Notes: generated from the sequence alone by a model not told the origin. Positions 38,155 through 49,357 are shown, counted from the stretch's first letter. The stretch is DNA of 59,790 nucleotides from an uncultured Clostridia bacterium (GCA_947625685.1 CANQPK010000017.1:1-59790), one strand, 5' to 3'. Translations and numbers: made by a program.

Positions 38155-39954
38155 TCATTCGCAAGGGATAATTATATTAAAAGTAGTGCCTTTATTAACT
38201 TCAGATTGAAAATTAATAGTACCATTGAAGTGGGCTTTAATATTAGAATAAGACATAAATAAACCAAGGCCAGTACCATTTTTACCCTTAGTTGTAATCA
38301 TTTGCTTAAATAATTTATTTTGAACCTCTTTACTCATACCACATCCATAGTCTTGGATAGTAAAAATAAAAGAGGAATCATTCTTCGAAATAGAAAAATC
38401 AATTTTATTATCAGGCTTTCCATTATATGATTGAATAGCATTTGAAATAAGATTATTTATAACTTGAACTAAGCAGTTTATATCACCATGCAAAGTAAAA
38501 TTTTTATCAATCTCAATATTTATATTAAGTTCAACCAAAGAATGCTTAAGTTCATGCTTCATTAAAATATTAACTCTCTTAATTAATTCCTCAATAGTGA
38601 ACTCAGCAGAAACATTATCAGAAGTCTCGACAGCCTGTCCTTTAACTGCAGTAATTACATCAGACATATAAGAGGTATGAGTTTTTATCTTAGCAACCCA
38701 AGATGCCATATCTTTTGCAATTTCATGATGATCTTCATTTGTAACTTCACTATCACCAATAGAAGTATCATATTCTGTAATTAAATCAGTTAATGCTTCA
38801 GATGCACCAGCAATAGACATAATAGGAGTTTTCAAGTTGTGAGCAATACCACCAATCATTTGACCAAGTGAAGCAAAACGCTCTTTCTCAATAAGCATAT
38901 CTTGATTAGAACGTATAGTTTGTAAGTCGACAACATGTTGAGTAATATCTTTAAATAAGATTAAAGTTCCTAAAAACATACCTTTATTAACAATACTAGA
39001 TACTTCGACATTAAAATATTTATTAATGTTATCAAAATGACTCTCAAAAGAAACTGTTTTTGGACTTAGAGAAACAGTTTGTAAAGAATTTTTTAATTTA
39101 GGCAAATATTTGATTTTACTCCACTCCAAAATATTAGTATTTCTTATAGACTGTTCTTTTTCTTTAAAAACTAAAAGAAAAGATTTATTAAAGTCAATTA
39201 TATTATTTTTCTCATTCAATACTACATAACTATCTGACATCCTATCAACAACTTTTTCAAGAGCAATAGGGGTAACAGACAAAAAGTCAAATTTAAAAAT
39301 TGCAATAGTTATAAATAGTAGACCAAAAGCGAAAGATATTGGTGTAAGATATATATTAGTATGAATAATATTTAAAATACCCAAAGTATTAGCAATTGCA
39401 GGAATAGATGCACCAATTATGATAAATAAAGATTGCTTAGAGAAAAATCCCACACTCTTAAATGTATGTTTTAACATTCTTATAATACTAATAAGGAATA
39501 ATCCATAAGTATAAAAAAGATGTACATACATATAAGGACCATAAATCATTTCATTTAAATTAAAAGAATATTTTTCATAAAATAAATGATGGTAATTATT
39601 TGTAAAAAGTACTAAAAGAGAAATCACGGGTACTATTAAAAGTAGAAGATATCTATCATTATACTTAATCTTTGTATTAACAAAAGAAGAAACCATAATG
39701 AAAAATGTAACAGGTAAAAAACAAGTACCTATGTAAATAAAATTCTCAAATAAAATAGGTTCTACATCATAATATATCACAAAAACCTTTTGAAGAATAA
39801 GACCTACACAGATAATCATGATAGAAAGTAGCATAAAAGCAAGAAAATATTGTATTTGTGTAATAGGTTTTTTCTTTAGTACATAATATATTAGGAAAAT
39901 CGAAAGCAATGTAGAAATGATAAGTAGTATAAACGATATATCAAACAATTGCAT
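38155..39954 (-). CDS. Membrane sensor histidine kinase
   Basis: A 599-residue kinase (ATG at 39954, GGAGG upstream). Residues about 1-230 form seven to eight transmembrane helices in the style of the histidine-kinase 7TM sensor domain. A PAS domain follows (about 245-360). The dimerisation segment ASLGQMIGGIAHNLKTPIMSIAGA holds the phospho-His (about residue 380). The ATPase part has NLISNAIQSYNGK, YGCGMSKEV and TGLGLFMSYSNI. Partner to the HD-GYP regulator downstream on the same strand. Signal unknown. Confidence 0.92.
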   Translation of the reverse strand: MQLFDISFILLIISTLLSIFLIYYVLKKKPITQIQYFLAFMLLSIMIICVGLILQKVFVIYYDVEPILFENFIYIGTCFLPVTFFIMVSSFVNTKIKYNDRYLLLLIVPVISLLVLFTNNYHHLFYEKYSFNLNEMIYGPYMYVHLFYTYGLFLISIIRMLKHTFKSVGFFSKQSLFIIIGASIPAIANTLGILNIIHTNIYLTPISFAFGLLFITIAIFKFDFLSVTPIALEKVVDRMSDSYVVLNEKNNIIDFNKSFLLVFKEKEQSIRNTNILEWSKIKYLPKLKNSLQTVSLSPKTVSFESHFDNINKYFNVEVSSIVNKGMFLGTLILFKDITQHVVDLQTIRSNQDMLIEKERFASLGQMIGGIAHNLKTPIMSIAGASEALTDLITEYDTSIGDSEVTNEDHHEIAKDMASWVAKIKTHTSYMSDVITAVKGQAVETSDNVSAEFTIEELIKRVNILMKHELKHSLVELNINIEIDKNFTLHGDINCLVQVINNLISNAIQSYNGKPDNKIDFSISKNDSSFIFTIQDYGCGMSKEVQNKLFKQMITTKGKNGTGLGLFMSYSNIKAHFNGTINFQSEVNKGTTFNIIIPCE

Positions 39955-39997
39955 ATTCAAAACCTCCATTTTCTTTTGTTAAACGATATGATAAATT

Positions 39998-42900
39998 CTA
40001 AAAATTTATAAATCCGATTTTTTTAAAATAATTCATATACCTTATTATATAATTCTTATCAATTTTTTTCCAGTGAAAACCGATATTTTTTAAATAATTT
40101 TCAGAAAATTTTGAATTAAGCCTAATATTTGAGGTATAAATAAGCTCTTTATCTCTATTCAAATCATGAATAATACCAGAAACAAGCTCTTTTCTAGAAT
40201 CATCATCAAGTATTCCAGTAATAATATCCTTCATCATTTGATTAGAAACAGGTAAAATATCAAAACCTAATGCAGTTACAGTTTCCAATAAAAGTTTTAT
40301 GGAAAGCAATCTAGGGTTTTGAATATGGAAAACATTACAATCTGATGTATGATTCAAAATCTTTATAATTGCATTCGCAGCTAAGTCTACTGGAGTAAGC
40401 TCTAGTTCATGGGCTAATGTATATCTAGGAAATGCACCAATTTCAGTGAAACTCTTAATTCTTTTAGCAAAAGCATTATCTATGGCATTTCGCTGAAAAG
40501 CACCGTCGGAATATCTATTTGCAATATTTCCAAGCCTTAATATTTGAGCATCTAATCCGTCGTAAATAGCTTCAAGAACTAAAATCTCTGCTTTAAATTT
40601 AGTTATTGTATATACACTTTGAATATTTTGACCAATATATAAATCATTTTCAGTAAATATCTTTTTATCCTTAATATTTTCTGCAGTTTCTACTATAGAT
40701 TCTTCTTTTTCACCATTTCCAGAAACGCTAATTGTAGAAATATGTATTAATCTTTTTCCATATTTTTTACAAAATGCTATAACATTTGCTGTGCCCTTTA
40801 CATTTATATCTTCAAACTCTTTTTGATTTCCAAAATGTTTAACAATAGCACCAGAATTTATTACACATGAAACATTTTCAACCAACTCTTTAAAAGTCTT
40901 AGGAAAAATACCAAAAGCAATACCGTCAGTAATATCTCCAGAAATAACTTTTATTCTATCTTCTACTTCCGAAACAAAGTCATTACCAAAGTAAAATCTC
41001 AAACTTTGAAGTAATCTGTATCTTGGGGAAACATTATTTTTATTTCTAATTAGACAATATGCAGTTCCAGAATTTTGTTTCAAAAACTCATATATAACAT
41101 GAGAACCAAGATATCCAGTACCACCAATAATTAAAACATCTCCTACTTTTATTTTAGAAATAGTTTTAAAATTCTTTTCTGTATTTCTTGAAAGAACATC
41201 ATTAACTTTAGTATAATCATAATTTTCTATAAATGAATTATCAAGGGCAGGGATTTTTCTAGAAAGTTTCCTTATAGTAGGAAATCTGAAAATATCCCCA
41301 TATTCAAAATTCAAGCCATACTTAATAGCCTCTATTTGCATATTAATTGCAGAAATAGAATCTCCACCAATATCAAAGAAATTATCATCAATAGAAATAT
41401 TATCAACTTTCAAAATATTCTTCCAAATTTGAAGAAGCTTATCTTCACTAGAATCAATTTTAGAAATATCAATAACACTTGTTTTAGAAAGACTTGGTGC
41501 AAGCTCTGGAAGTGGAAGTGCTTTTCTATCTATTTTTCTATTTATTGTATAAGGCATTTCATCCAATTTGATTATATAAGTTGGAACCATATACTGAGGT
41601 AAAAATTTTCTCAAAAATTCTTTAACTTTATTTTCAGAAATATTTTCATTTGTTACATAATAACCACATAAAACTTCTCTATCATTGACAATAGCTTTGT
41701 TTACAACACAAGAAGTAATACCTTCAATTTGAGACATCTTATTTTCAATTTCACCAAGCTCAACTCGAAGACCACGAAGCTTAATCTGATGGTCAACACG
41801 ACCCAAACATTGAACTTTTCCATCAAAAGTCCACCTTCCAATGTCACCAGACTTATATATTTTGCCTTCTCCAAAAGGATTGTCAAAAAATACCTTTGAA
41901 GTTAACTCAGGCTTTCCGATGTAACCATTTCCTACTTGTATACCAGATATGTAAATCTCACCAATAACGCCAATAGGAACCCTTTTCATATTCTTATCTA
42001 AAATATGAATTTGAGTATTTTTAATAGGAGGACCAACAGTGATTTCGCTTTCGCCCTCTAAGTTTTGGACATTACTTAAAACAGTAATCTCACTTGGACC
42101 ATAAATATTATATATAGTTATATCATCTGACAAAGCATGTAAATCATCAACAAACTTTTGAGGTAAAGGCTCTCCTCCAAAAACCATGTTTTTAACACGA
42201 GCAAGTGCGGTATTTTTTTCTCTATTATCATAATTTATCTTCATAAGACTAGGCGTAACAGTCATAACATCAACATTATACTTTTTAATTAAAGTATCTA
42301 GCAATTTTGGATTTCTATGTTCACTGTTATTTGCCATAGCAACAGTCATACCATGCGTTAATGACACAAAAATTTCATAAACAAAGATATCAAAAGGAGT
42401 AGATGTAACTGATGCAATAGTATGATCCTTTCCGTCACGCAAATAATCTAAAGCATAAGTCATAGCTTTAACCATATTTGCAAAACCAACTTGGTTTAGC
42501 ATAACACCTTTTGGAGTACCAGTAGAACCAGATGTATAAATTATATATGATAAAGAATTTTTATCAGGTCTAATATTTGGGTTATCAAAGTTAGTTCCAT
42601 AAATTTTTTCATTACTTAAATCAATTTCAATTAAATTTTTAATTTGCTTAACATTTTGTTTAAGCTCGGCTTGAGTTAATACATATTGAGTTTTGCTATC
42701 CTCTATGTAATATTTAGTCCTGTCTATCGGATAGGTAGGGTCAACATTGAAGAACGATGCTCCGGCCTTTAAAATACCAAGCATTGATACAATAGTTTCA
42801 AGAGAACGATTTGTCATAATACAAACAATATCATTTTCTTTTATTCCAAATTTAATTAAATAATGAGCTAAAGAATTAGCTTTTTTATTAAGCTCACTAT

Positions 42901-45900
42901 ATGTAAGTTTTTCATCATTACAAATAACAGCTATCTTTTGAGGAGTTTTTTTAACTTGTTCCTCAAAAATAGAAACTATAGTATCATCATTAATAGGCAT
43001 ATATGTATCATTAAATTTATCTAAAAGTTTTGCCTCTTCATCAGTAATAATAGGCAAATCATCAATTTTACAATTTGTATCTGATAATACTTGTTTTAGT
43101 ATAAAAATATAATGCTCAAGAATTCCTTTAGCTGTTTCAAATTTAAATAAATCAGTATTAAACTCCAAATTGAAAGTACAAGTTTCAGGAATTATCTCAA
43201 ACCATAAATTAAACTTAGAAGTTTTTGTATTTGGAATCAAAACTTTAGCTTTCTTTCCATCTATTTCAGGAACTTTTGCATTTATATTTTGATAAGTAAA
43301 CATTACATCAAGAAGAGAAGTAGCGGCATCTTGAATTAAATTTTTTTGCAAAACTTCATAAGGATAAGGTTGATTTGAAATTCCACCTAAAATATCAGAA
43401 TGAATACTCTTTAAAAATTCAGCAAAGCTTAAATCAGAGTCAATATGCTTATTAAATACAATATTATTAACAAACATTCCGACTAAATTCTGTACTTCTT
43501 TAAAACTTCTGCCAGCAAATGGACTTCCAATAACAATATCATTTTGTGCGGTGTATTTATATAAAAGTATAAATAGTGCAGATAAAAATACAGAATAACT
43601 AGAAACAGCATTATTTTTAGCAATACTTTCTAAAGATTCAAACTCATTTTTATCTAGAGAAATAGATATTTTATCTCCGTGATAAGATTTTACACTAGAC
43701 AACGGATAATCATAAGGCAAATTAAGTGACTCAAAATTAAAATTCTTAAATTTATTTTTCCAGTAATCCTCATAAGATTTCATCTTATCAGAAGTTAAGA
43801 AATCCTTTTCCCAAACACTATAATCAACATATCTTAAATCATGGTCATCTATTTTTTCTCCACTATATAATTTGCAAAAATCATCAAAAATTATAGAAAG
43901 AGAAGTACCATCAACAATTATGTGATGAGAGTCTAACAAAAGCAAACTCTTAGAATTATCTAATATATATAGTTTAGCATGTAAAAGAGGAGCTTTTGCT
44001 AAGTCAAAAGGTTTTGGAAATTTATCTACTAAACTTTGAACATCTTTTGAAGACTTTTCAACTTCTAAATCAATAGAAACATTATCAAGAATAGATTGGA
44101 CAAGTTCACCATTTTCATATTTGAAAATAGTCCTAAAGCTAGAATGTAATGCAACAAGCCTATCCAATGCAGATTGTACTTTTTTTCTATCAAGAATGGT
44201 ATCAAATAAAAGTCCGCCAGAAACATTATATAGAAGTTTTTCATTAAGAGCGACGGTATTTGCATAATATATCCTAGATTGAGCACAAGTCAATGGATAG
44301 AATGTGCTTTCTGGAGCTTTTGTAATCTCTGAAAGTGTTTCCATAATTTTATTATTTGCAACTAAATCAGATAAATTTTCTATAACTGGGTTTTCAAAAA
44401 TGTCTTTTACAGAGATTGCAATATTAAGTTTATTTGACAGATGAGTACATAAAGTAATAGCATTCAATGAATCTCCACCAATTCCGAAAAAAGAATCTTT
44501 AATGCTTATATTATCAATATTTAATATTTCCTTTAATTCTTCAATAATAGTTTTATCCAAATCATTTCTTGCAGGAACAATTTCACGGGTTTCCTCATCT
44601 AAAGTAGGAAGAGGAAGTTTTTTTCTATCGACTTTACCATTAACATTAAGAGGAAGACTGTCAAGCACAGTAATGAAATTTGGAACCATAAACGAAGGTA
44701 AAACAGTGCCTAAATATTTTCTTAAGTCATCCAAAGATAGATGAGATTCAGTTACTATATAAGAGCAAATATTTCTATTATGGATAATAGTTACACTTTC
44801 CTTAACTCCATGGAAAGTGAGTATTTTAGAATCGATTTCACTAAGTTCAATTCTAAAACCTCTAAGCTTTATTTGGTTGTCAATTCTTCCTATATAATTA
44901 ATACTTCCATCTGGTAAAAACACAGTCAAATCACCAGTTTTGTATACTTTTCCATCCCCAAAAGGATTCTTAATAAATTTTTCTTCTGTTAAATCAGGTC
45001 TATTTAAATAACCTAAAGAAAGACCATCACCGCCAACCCAAAGTTCACCAGGAACACCAACAGGCTGAAGTTTTCCTGTGTTAGAAACAACATAACAAGT
45101 AGAATTTGCAAGAGGGAAACCAATAGGTATAAAACCTGCAGATAAGTCTTTTATATTATAATATGCTGAAAAAGTAGTGTTTTCAGTTGGACCATAACCA
45201 TTTACAATATTTAAATCTGGATTAGCCTCTTTTACAGCTTTAATATGCTTAAAAGATAAAGCCTCTCCACCTACAAGTAAATATTTCAAACATCCAAACA
45301 TTTTAGGATTATATTCACAGAATTTATTGAAAAGAGATGTTGTTAAGAAAAGACTGCTAATCTTATTTTCTCTTATATAATCACTAAAGTAATCTGGATT
45401 AAGAAGATTCTCTTTTTTTAGAATAAACAATTCTAAACCATTAAGAAGGGCTCCCCAAATCTCAAAAGTAGATGCATCAAAAGCAATAGAACCTGTTTGA
45501 AGAATTCTATCTCCTTTCGAGAATTTTATGAAATTGGTATTTTTAACAAGCCTAACAATACTTCTATTAGGAACCATTACTCCCTTAGGAGTACCTGTAG
45601 AACCAGATGTATACATTATATATACGACATCCAAACTTTCAGTTTTAGTGGATACAAAATTTTGGTTATTGTTATATAAATCAGAATCTAGATCAACTAT
45701 AACTTTTGGAATATCTAATTCTAAACGATCTACTAAATTAGAAGAAGTAAGGCAAATCTTAGAATTAGCATCCTTTATCATGTACAAAATCCTACTATTT
45801 GGATAAGAAATATCAATAGGCAAAAAACTTGCTCCAACCTTCAAAGTAGCGATAATTGATACAATTGCTTCAAGTGACTTATCCAAAAATATTGATACTG

Positions 45901-47434
45901 TATCATATAATTCAACGCCTTGTGATTTTAATAAAGATGCAAGTGCATTTGCTTTATCATTTAATTCTTTATATGTAAGAGAACTATTTTCAAAACAAAC
46001 AGCAGTAGCATCTGGAGTCAACTTAACCTGTTTTTCAAATAATGAAATAACACTTTCTTCACTTGGATATTTGACTTTAGTATTGTTAAACTTATTCAAA
46101 ACTTGTAACTTCTCAGAAGGTGTAGCAATCTCAATATCTTCAAGTAAAATATCTTTGTTTTCAAGAACTTGATTAATAATATTTAAAATTCTTGGATGAA
46201 TTAAAGAAATATCATCTTTTGTATATTTATTTAAACTATAATCATAAGAAATATTAATTTTATTCTCAGTATTATAATCATATATATGAATATCTAAATC
46301 ATTATTCGTACAATGATTGAAAAGCCAACCAGTAGTATAATTAGAAGAATCATCTGAAGCTTTATTAACTTGATATGAAACCATAATATTGTATAGATTA
46401 GGCAAACTAGGATCTTTTTTTCTAAGATTTTCTAGAATATACTGATACGAATACTTTTGATGTCTAAGCATAGATAAAGTATCCTTTGCAATTGTAGAAA
46501 CAAAAGAATCAAAAGTCATATCATTATTTATGGTCATTCTAAAAGGGATAGTACTAATAAACATACCAAGAGTATGCTTTTCTTTAAAATTAGTTCTATT
46601 TAAAATTGGTGTACCAATTACAAAATCATCAAGTCTTGACACTCTAGAAATGTATATCCCAATAATAGCCATGAAGAAGTTATATACTGAAATCTTTAGA
46701 TTTTGACAAAAACTATTTATTTTATTTGTCATATCTTCATCAAATGAAACAGTTAATCTATCTGCTTCACAGCTTAGATAATTATTTGTAGTTTGATTAC
46801 TATAAATAGTTGCAACTTCTGGAACAGTTTTGTAAATCTCATCCCAGTATTCTTTATCTTTTAGAAATTTATCACTTTGAACATATTCTTTTTCATTATC
46901 TATATACTGTCTATATGAACAATTATCGGGATTTAATTTTGGCAAAGAACCAGAAGCAATTAAAGAGTTATAACTTTCTGCAATTTGCCTAATGCAAAGA
47001 GCTGTAGTTATTGCATCACAAATAATATGGTGGAAACTACCTAAAATGCCACCTGTATTTGTTCCTTTAATCTTAAAAATTTTGAATTCATAAAGAGGAC
47101 TTTCTAAGAGATTAAACACATTTTGTCTATTACAATCTTCATCTATAAAATCATCTAAAGAATCAATTTCGTAAATAGGAAAATCAATTTCCTCAAAATC
47201 ACAAAAATATTGCTTGATAGTTCCATTATCTAAAAAAAGTCTAATTTGAAAATTATCATTGGATTTAATCATGTTATTTAAAGACTGCTTTAAAGCGTTA
47301 AAATCCAAGGTTTTAGTATTATGAGAAAAATCTGCAATCGTAATAATACGATTAATATTAGTATTTTTAAAATACTGCTCAGTAAGCCATATAGACTCCT
47401 GAGGCTTACTTAAATCATATACATCCTTTTTCAT
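39998..47434 (-). CDS. Two-module NRPS with terminal reductase (C-A-T-C-A-T-R)
   Basis: A 2478-residue non-ribosomal peptide synthetase. Domains in order: condensation (about 1-430, HHIICDA at 131), adenylation 1 (about 460-930, TSGSTGTPKGVMV at 613), carrier (GIGGDSLNA at about 985), condensation 2 (HHIIVDG at about 1171), adenylation 2 (TSGSTGTPKGVML at about 1638), carrier 2 (DIGGDSISA at about 2025) and thioester reductase (IIGGTGYLGSH at about 2105). The reductase suggests release of a dipeptide aldehyde. An eye-aligned specificity code for domain 1, D-A-F-L-L-G-G-T-F-K, resembles the valine code; domain 2 (D-I-Y-T-V-G-I-V-L-K) I do not recognise. The starter-position condensation domain suggests N-acylation. 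Fourteen or so CGG strings fall across codon boundaries, none in frame. No phosphopantetheinyl transferase is nearby. Confidence 0.95.
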   Translation of the reverse strand: MKKDVYDLSKPQESIWLTEQYFKNTNINRIITIADFSHNTKTLDFNALKQSLNNMIKSNDNFQIRLFLDNGTIKQYFCDFEEIDFPIYEIDSLDDFIDEDCNRQNVFNLLESPLYEFKIFKIKGTNTGGILGSFHHIICDAITTALCIRQIAESYNSLIASGSLPKLNPDNCSYRQYIDNEKEYVQSDKFLKDKEYWDEIYKTVPEVATIYSNQTTNNYLSCEADRLTVSFDEDMTNKINSFCQNLKISVYNFFMAIIGIYISRVSRLDDFVIGTPILNRTNFKEKHTLGMFISTIPFRMTINNDMTFDSFVSTIAKDTLSMLRHQKYSYQYILENLRKKDPSLPNLYNIMVSYQVNKASDDSSNYTTGWLFNHCTNNDLDIHIYDYNTENKINISYDYSLNKYTKDDISLIHPRILNIINQVLENKDILLEDIEIATPSEKLQVLNKFNNTKVKYPSEESVISLFEKQVKLTPDATAVCFENSSLTYKELNDKANALASLLKSQGVELYDTVSIFLDKSLEAIVSIIATLKVGASFLPIDISYPNSRILYMIKDANSKICLTSSNLVDRLELDIPKVIVDLDSDLYNNNQNFVSTKTESLDVVYIMYTSGSTGTPKGVMVPNRSIVRLVKNTNFIKFSKGDRILQTGSIAFDASTFEIWGALLNGLELFILKKENLLNPDYFSDYIRENKISSLFLTTSLFNKFCEYNPKMFGCLKYLLVGGEALSFKHIKAVKEANPDLNIVNGYGPTENTTFSAYYNIKDLSAGFIPIGFPLANSTCYVVSNTGKLQPVGVPGELWVGGDGLSLGYLNRPDLTEEKFIKNPFGDGKVYKTGDLTVFLPDGSINYIGRIDNQIKLRGFRIELSEIDSKILTFHGVKESVTIIHNRNICSYIVTESHLSLDDLRKYLGTVLPSFMVPNFITVLDSLPLNVNGKVDRKKLPLPTLDEETREIVPARNDLDKTIIEELKEILNIDNISIKDSFFGIGGDSLNAITLCTHLSNKLNIAISVKDIFENPVIENLSDLVANNKIMETLSEITKAPESTFYPLTCAQSRIYYANTVALNEKLLYNVSGGLLFDTILDRKKVQSALDRLVALHSSFRTIFKYENGELVQSILDNVSIDLEVEKSSKDVQSLVDKFPKPFDLAKAPLLHAKLYILDNSKSLLLLDSHHIIVDGTSLSIIFDDFCKLYSGEKIDDHDLRYVDYSVWEKDFLTSDKMKSYEDYWKNKFKNFNFESLNLPYDYPLSSVKSYHGDKISISLDKNEFESLESIAKNNAVSSYSVFLSALFILLYKYTAQNDIVIGSPFAGRSFKEVQNLVGMFVNNIVFNKHIDSDLSFAEFLKSIHSDILGGISNQPYPYEVLQKNLIQDAATSLLDVMFTYQNINAKVPEIDGKKAKVLIPNTKTSKFNLWFEIIPETCTFNLEFNTDLFKFETAKGILEHYIFILKQVLSDTNCKIDDLPIITDEEAKLLDKFNDTYMPINDDTIVSIFEEQVKKTPQKIAVICNDEKLTYSELNKKANSLAHYLIKFGIKENDIVCIMTNRSLETIVSMLGILKAGASFFNVDPTYPIDRTKYYIEDSKTQYVLTQAELKQNVKQIKNLIEIDLSNEKIYGTNFDNPNIRPDKNSLSYIIYTSGSTGTPKGVMLNQVGFANMVKAMTYALDYLRDGKDHTIASVTSTPFDIFVYEIFVSLTHGMTVAMANNSEHRNPKLLDTLIKKYNVDVMTVTPSLMKINYDNREKNTALARVKNMVFGGEPLPQKFVDDLHALSDDITIYNIYGPSEITVLSNVQNLEGESEITVGPPIKNTQIHILDKNMKRVPIGVIGEIYISGIQVGNGYIGKPELTSKVFFDNPFGEGKIYKSGDIGRWTFDGKVQCLGRVDHQIKLRGLRVELGEIENKMSQIEGITSCVVNKAIVNDREVLCGYYVTNENISENKVKEFLRKFLPQYMVPTYIIKLDEMPYTINRKIDRKALPLPELAPSLSKTSVIDISKIDSSEDKLLQIWKNILKVDNISIDDNFFDIGGDSISAINMQIEAIKYGLNFEYGDIFRFPTIRKLSRKIPALDNSFIENYDYTKVNDVLSRNTEKNFKTISKIKVGDVLIIGGTGYLGSHVIYEFLKQNSGTAYCLIRNKNNVSPRYRLLQSLRFYFGNDFVSEVEDRIKVISGDITDGIAFGIFPKTFKELVENVSCVINSGAIVKHFGNQKEFEDINVKGTANVIAFCKKYGKRLIHISTISVSGNGEKEESIVETAENIKDKKIFTENDLYIGQNIQSVYTITKFKAEILVLEAIYDGLDAQILRLGNIANRYSDGAFQRNAIDNAFAKRIKSFTEIGAFPRYTLAHELELTPVDLAANAIIKILNHTSDCNVFHIQNPRLLSIKLLLETVTALGFDILPVSNQMMKDIITGILDDDSRKELVSGIIHDLNRDKELIYTSNIRLNSKFSENYLKNIGFHWKKIDKNYIIRYMNYFKKIGFINF

Positions 47435-47585
47435 TTTTGCCCCCGAAAATTGTCAAAAAATAAATATAAAATCATTATATAATAACAAATATAAAAAAAC
47501 AAGAAAAATTTTAAATATAGACTTGAATATAAATGTAAAATAATGGGAACAATCTAAATAAAGCCAAAATAAAGGAATGAAAAGA

Positions 47586-48711
47586 TTGAAAAAACATAAA
47601 ATAAAGAACAAAAAAAATCATTTTTTTTTAAATATATTAATAAAAATATTAGCAGTATTTATCATAGCGACGACAAGCATAGTTTTATATGATATTTATG
47701 CCAATATAGATGTAGAAACACCAGAATATTATTCTAGTGAAAAATTATCAAAAGAAATAAATACGGAAGATGTTACAGATATTAGCAGTATGCTAGAAAA
47801 AGCAAAAAGAAGTGTGGTACGGAATATCAAAAATAAATGCAAATGATACATCTATTTTTAGTATAAATTCACCAACAACATTATCACTTGGAAGCGGGAT
47901 TATAGTAACAGAAGATGGATATATTTTAACAAATGAACATGTAACTGGAGAAAGATATAGTAAATGCTATGTTACATTAGAAGATGGAGAAGAATATTCT
48001 GGAACTGTTATATGGGCAGATTCAGATATAGATTTAAGTATAGTAAAAATCCAATTAACAGGACTTATGCAATTAACCTTGGGAAATTCAAGTGATATAA
48101 GAATAGGACAAACAGTCTATGCAATAGGGAATCCAATAGGCTTAGAATTTCAAAGTACAGTAACATCAGGAATAATAAGTGCAGTAGATAGAACAATAAA
48201 AATAAAAGAAAAAGATGAACTTTCATATATGGAAGACTTGATACAAACAGACGCAACAATAAATGAAGGAAATAGCGGTGGACCTCTTATAAATGAAAAA
48301 GGAGAAGTTATTGGAATAAATGCTGTAAAAATAGAAGAAGGAAGCCACCTAGGCTTTGCAATACCAATAGATATAATTAAACCAATAATAGAAAAAATAA
48401 AAAATACGGGAAATTTTGTAGAAAGCTCGATTGGAATATATGCTTATGATAAAGAAGTCATACAATATTTAGACGAGGATCTAAAATTTGATTCAGGTAT
48501 ATATGTTGTATCGATAAATAAGACAGGTGCAGCCTACGGAAAAGGGTTATTAGTAGGAGATATAATAACAAAGATTGATGGTGTTACTTTAAATAAAATG
48601 AGTGATTTAAGGAAATATATTTATACAAAAGAAGTAGGAGACGAAGTAAAATTAACTGTTTTAAGAAATAAAAAGGTATTTGAAATATCAATTAAACTTG
48701 GGAAAAAGTAA
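47586..48711 (+). CDS. htrA: HtrA/DegP-type serine protease, needs a +1 shift at CGG
   Basis: Membrane-anchored trypsin-like quality-control protease, 374 residues with the shift. The TTG at 47586 follows AAAGGA at good spacing (an in-frame ATG at 47577 is too close to it). Basic N-terminus, one membrane helix (about 18-40). At 47820-47822 zero frame RSVVRNIKNKCK-stop becomes RSVVGISKINAND when the C is skipped. The triad follows: His in TNEHV (about 116), Asp in DSDIDLSIVK (about 144) and Ser in NEGNSGGPL (about 227), then a PDZ domain (about 285-370). Without the shift no protease domain would be made. Confidence 0.92.
47820..47822 (+). other. CGG +1 shift site in htrA
   Basis: GTG GTA CGG AAT ATC. 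Skipping C gives GTG GTA GGA ATA TCA (Val-Val-Gly-Ile-Ser), matching the SVVGI opening of HtrA protease domains. Confidence 0.92.
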
Positions 48712-48747
48712 ATATAAAAATTCGAATATATATTAAGCTAAAAACGC

Positions 48748-48776
48748 TTGCAAAACATGCCAAATTATGTTAATAT
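48748..48776 (+). promoter_or_regulatory. Probable promoter of the 48917 gene
   Basis: TTGCAA at 48748-48753, 17-base spacer, TAATAT at 48771-48776. Confidence 0.55.
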
Positions 48777-48916
48777 AATAATATATATAATCTTGTCAAG
48801 CACAAGTTTAAATACATTGTAAACCTAAGAATTAATATTTGGAGGTGCATATAATAAGATTATATGTAAAAGCAAACTATTTATAAATTTTAATTAAAAA
48901 AGGAGACTTAACATCA

Positions 48917-49357
48917 GTGGAAAAGCGGAAAAAACTCATAAGCAACATTATGATACTTGCGATATTTAATCTGCTCATTATAGCTATCATGACGATAGCA
49001 TACATGGGCAATTATGATGTGAGAAGACTTATTGCCGGTGGGATACTGGCAGTTGTAGTAGATATCGGTGCAGTTCTGAATATGCATGCAAACAAAAAGG
49101 AGCATGAAAGAGTTACAAGGATAGTCGAAAATTCTCTGACAGAAAATGTTTTTACAAAGGTTGCTGCTTCTGAGGAGAATGAAGAAGTATATCTTTTTGA
49201 TTTTCTGGAAGAAGTATGCACATTGTACGCAACACTGAAAAGTGAAGATGAAGTCCAAATCATAGCAGAAATTACGGTCAATGACCAATCGGTGAGAAAG
49301 GAATACAAGGTCGTATCCTTTGAGGACTTCGTGGAAAAGTACATTGTGCTTAGTTAG
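48917..49357 (+). CDS. Small membrane protein of foreign look, with an in-frame CGG
   Basis: A 146-residue protein, GTG start behind AAAGGAGA. Two transmembrane helices (about 8-29 and 38-55) are followed by a cytoplasmic helical and beta domain ending SFEDFVEKYIVLS. Family not recognised. Its codons (CTG, ACG, GGC, GCC, ATC, GTC) and higher GC set it sharply apart from neighbours. Codon 4 is CGG in an ordinary arginine-like position (AAG CGG AAA); skipping C would stop within five codons. With the gene at 15474 this is one of only two in-frame non-shifting CGG codons I found. Probably a recent horizontal acquisition. Confidence 0.65.
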   Translation: MEKRKKLISNIMILAIFNLLIIAIMTIAYMGNYDVRRLIAGGILAVVVDIGAVLNMHANKKEHERVTRIVENSLTENVFTKVAASEENEEVYLFDFLEEVCTLYATLKSEDEVQIIAEITVNDQSVRKEYKVVSFEDFVEKYIVLS

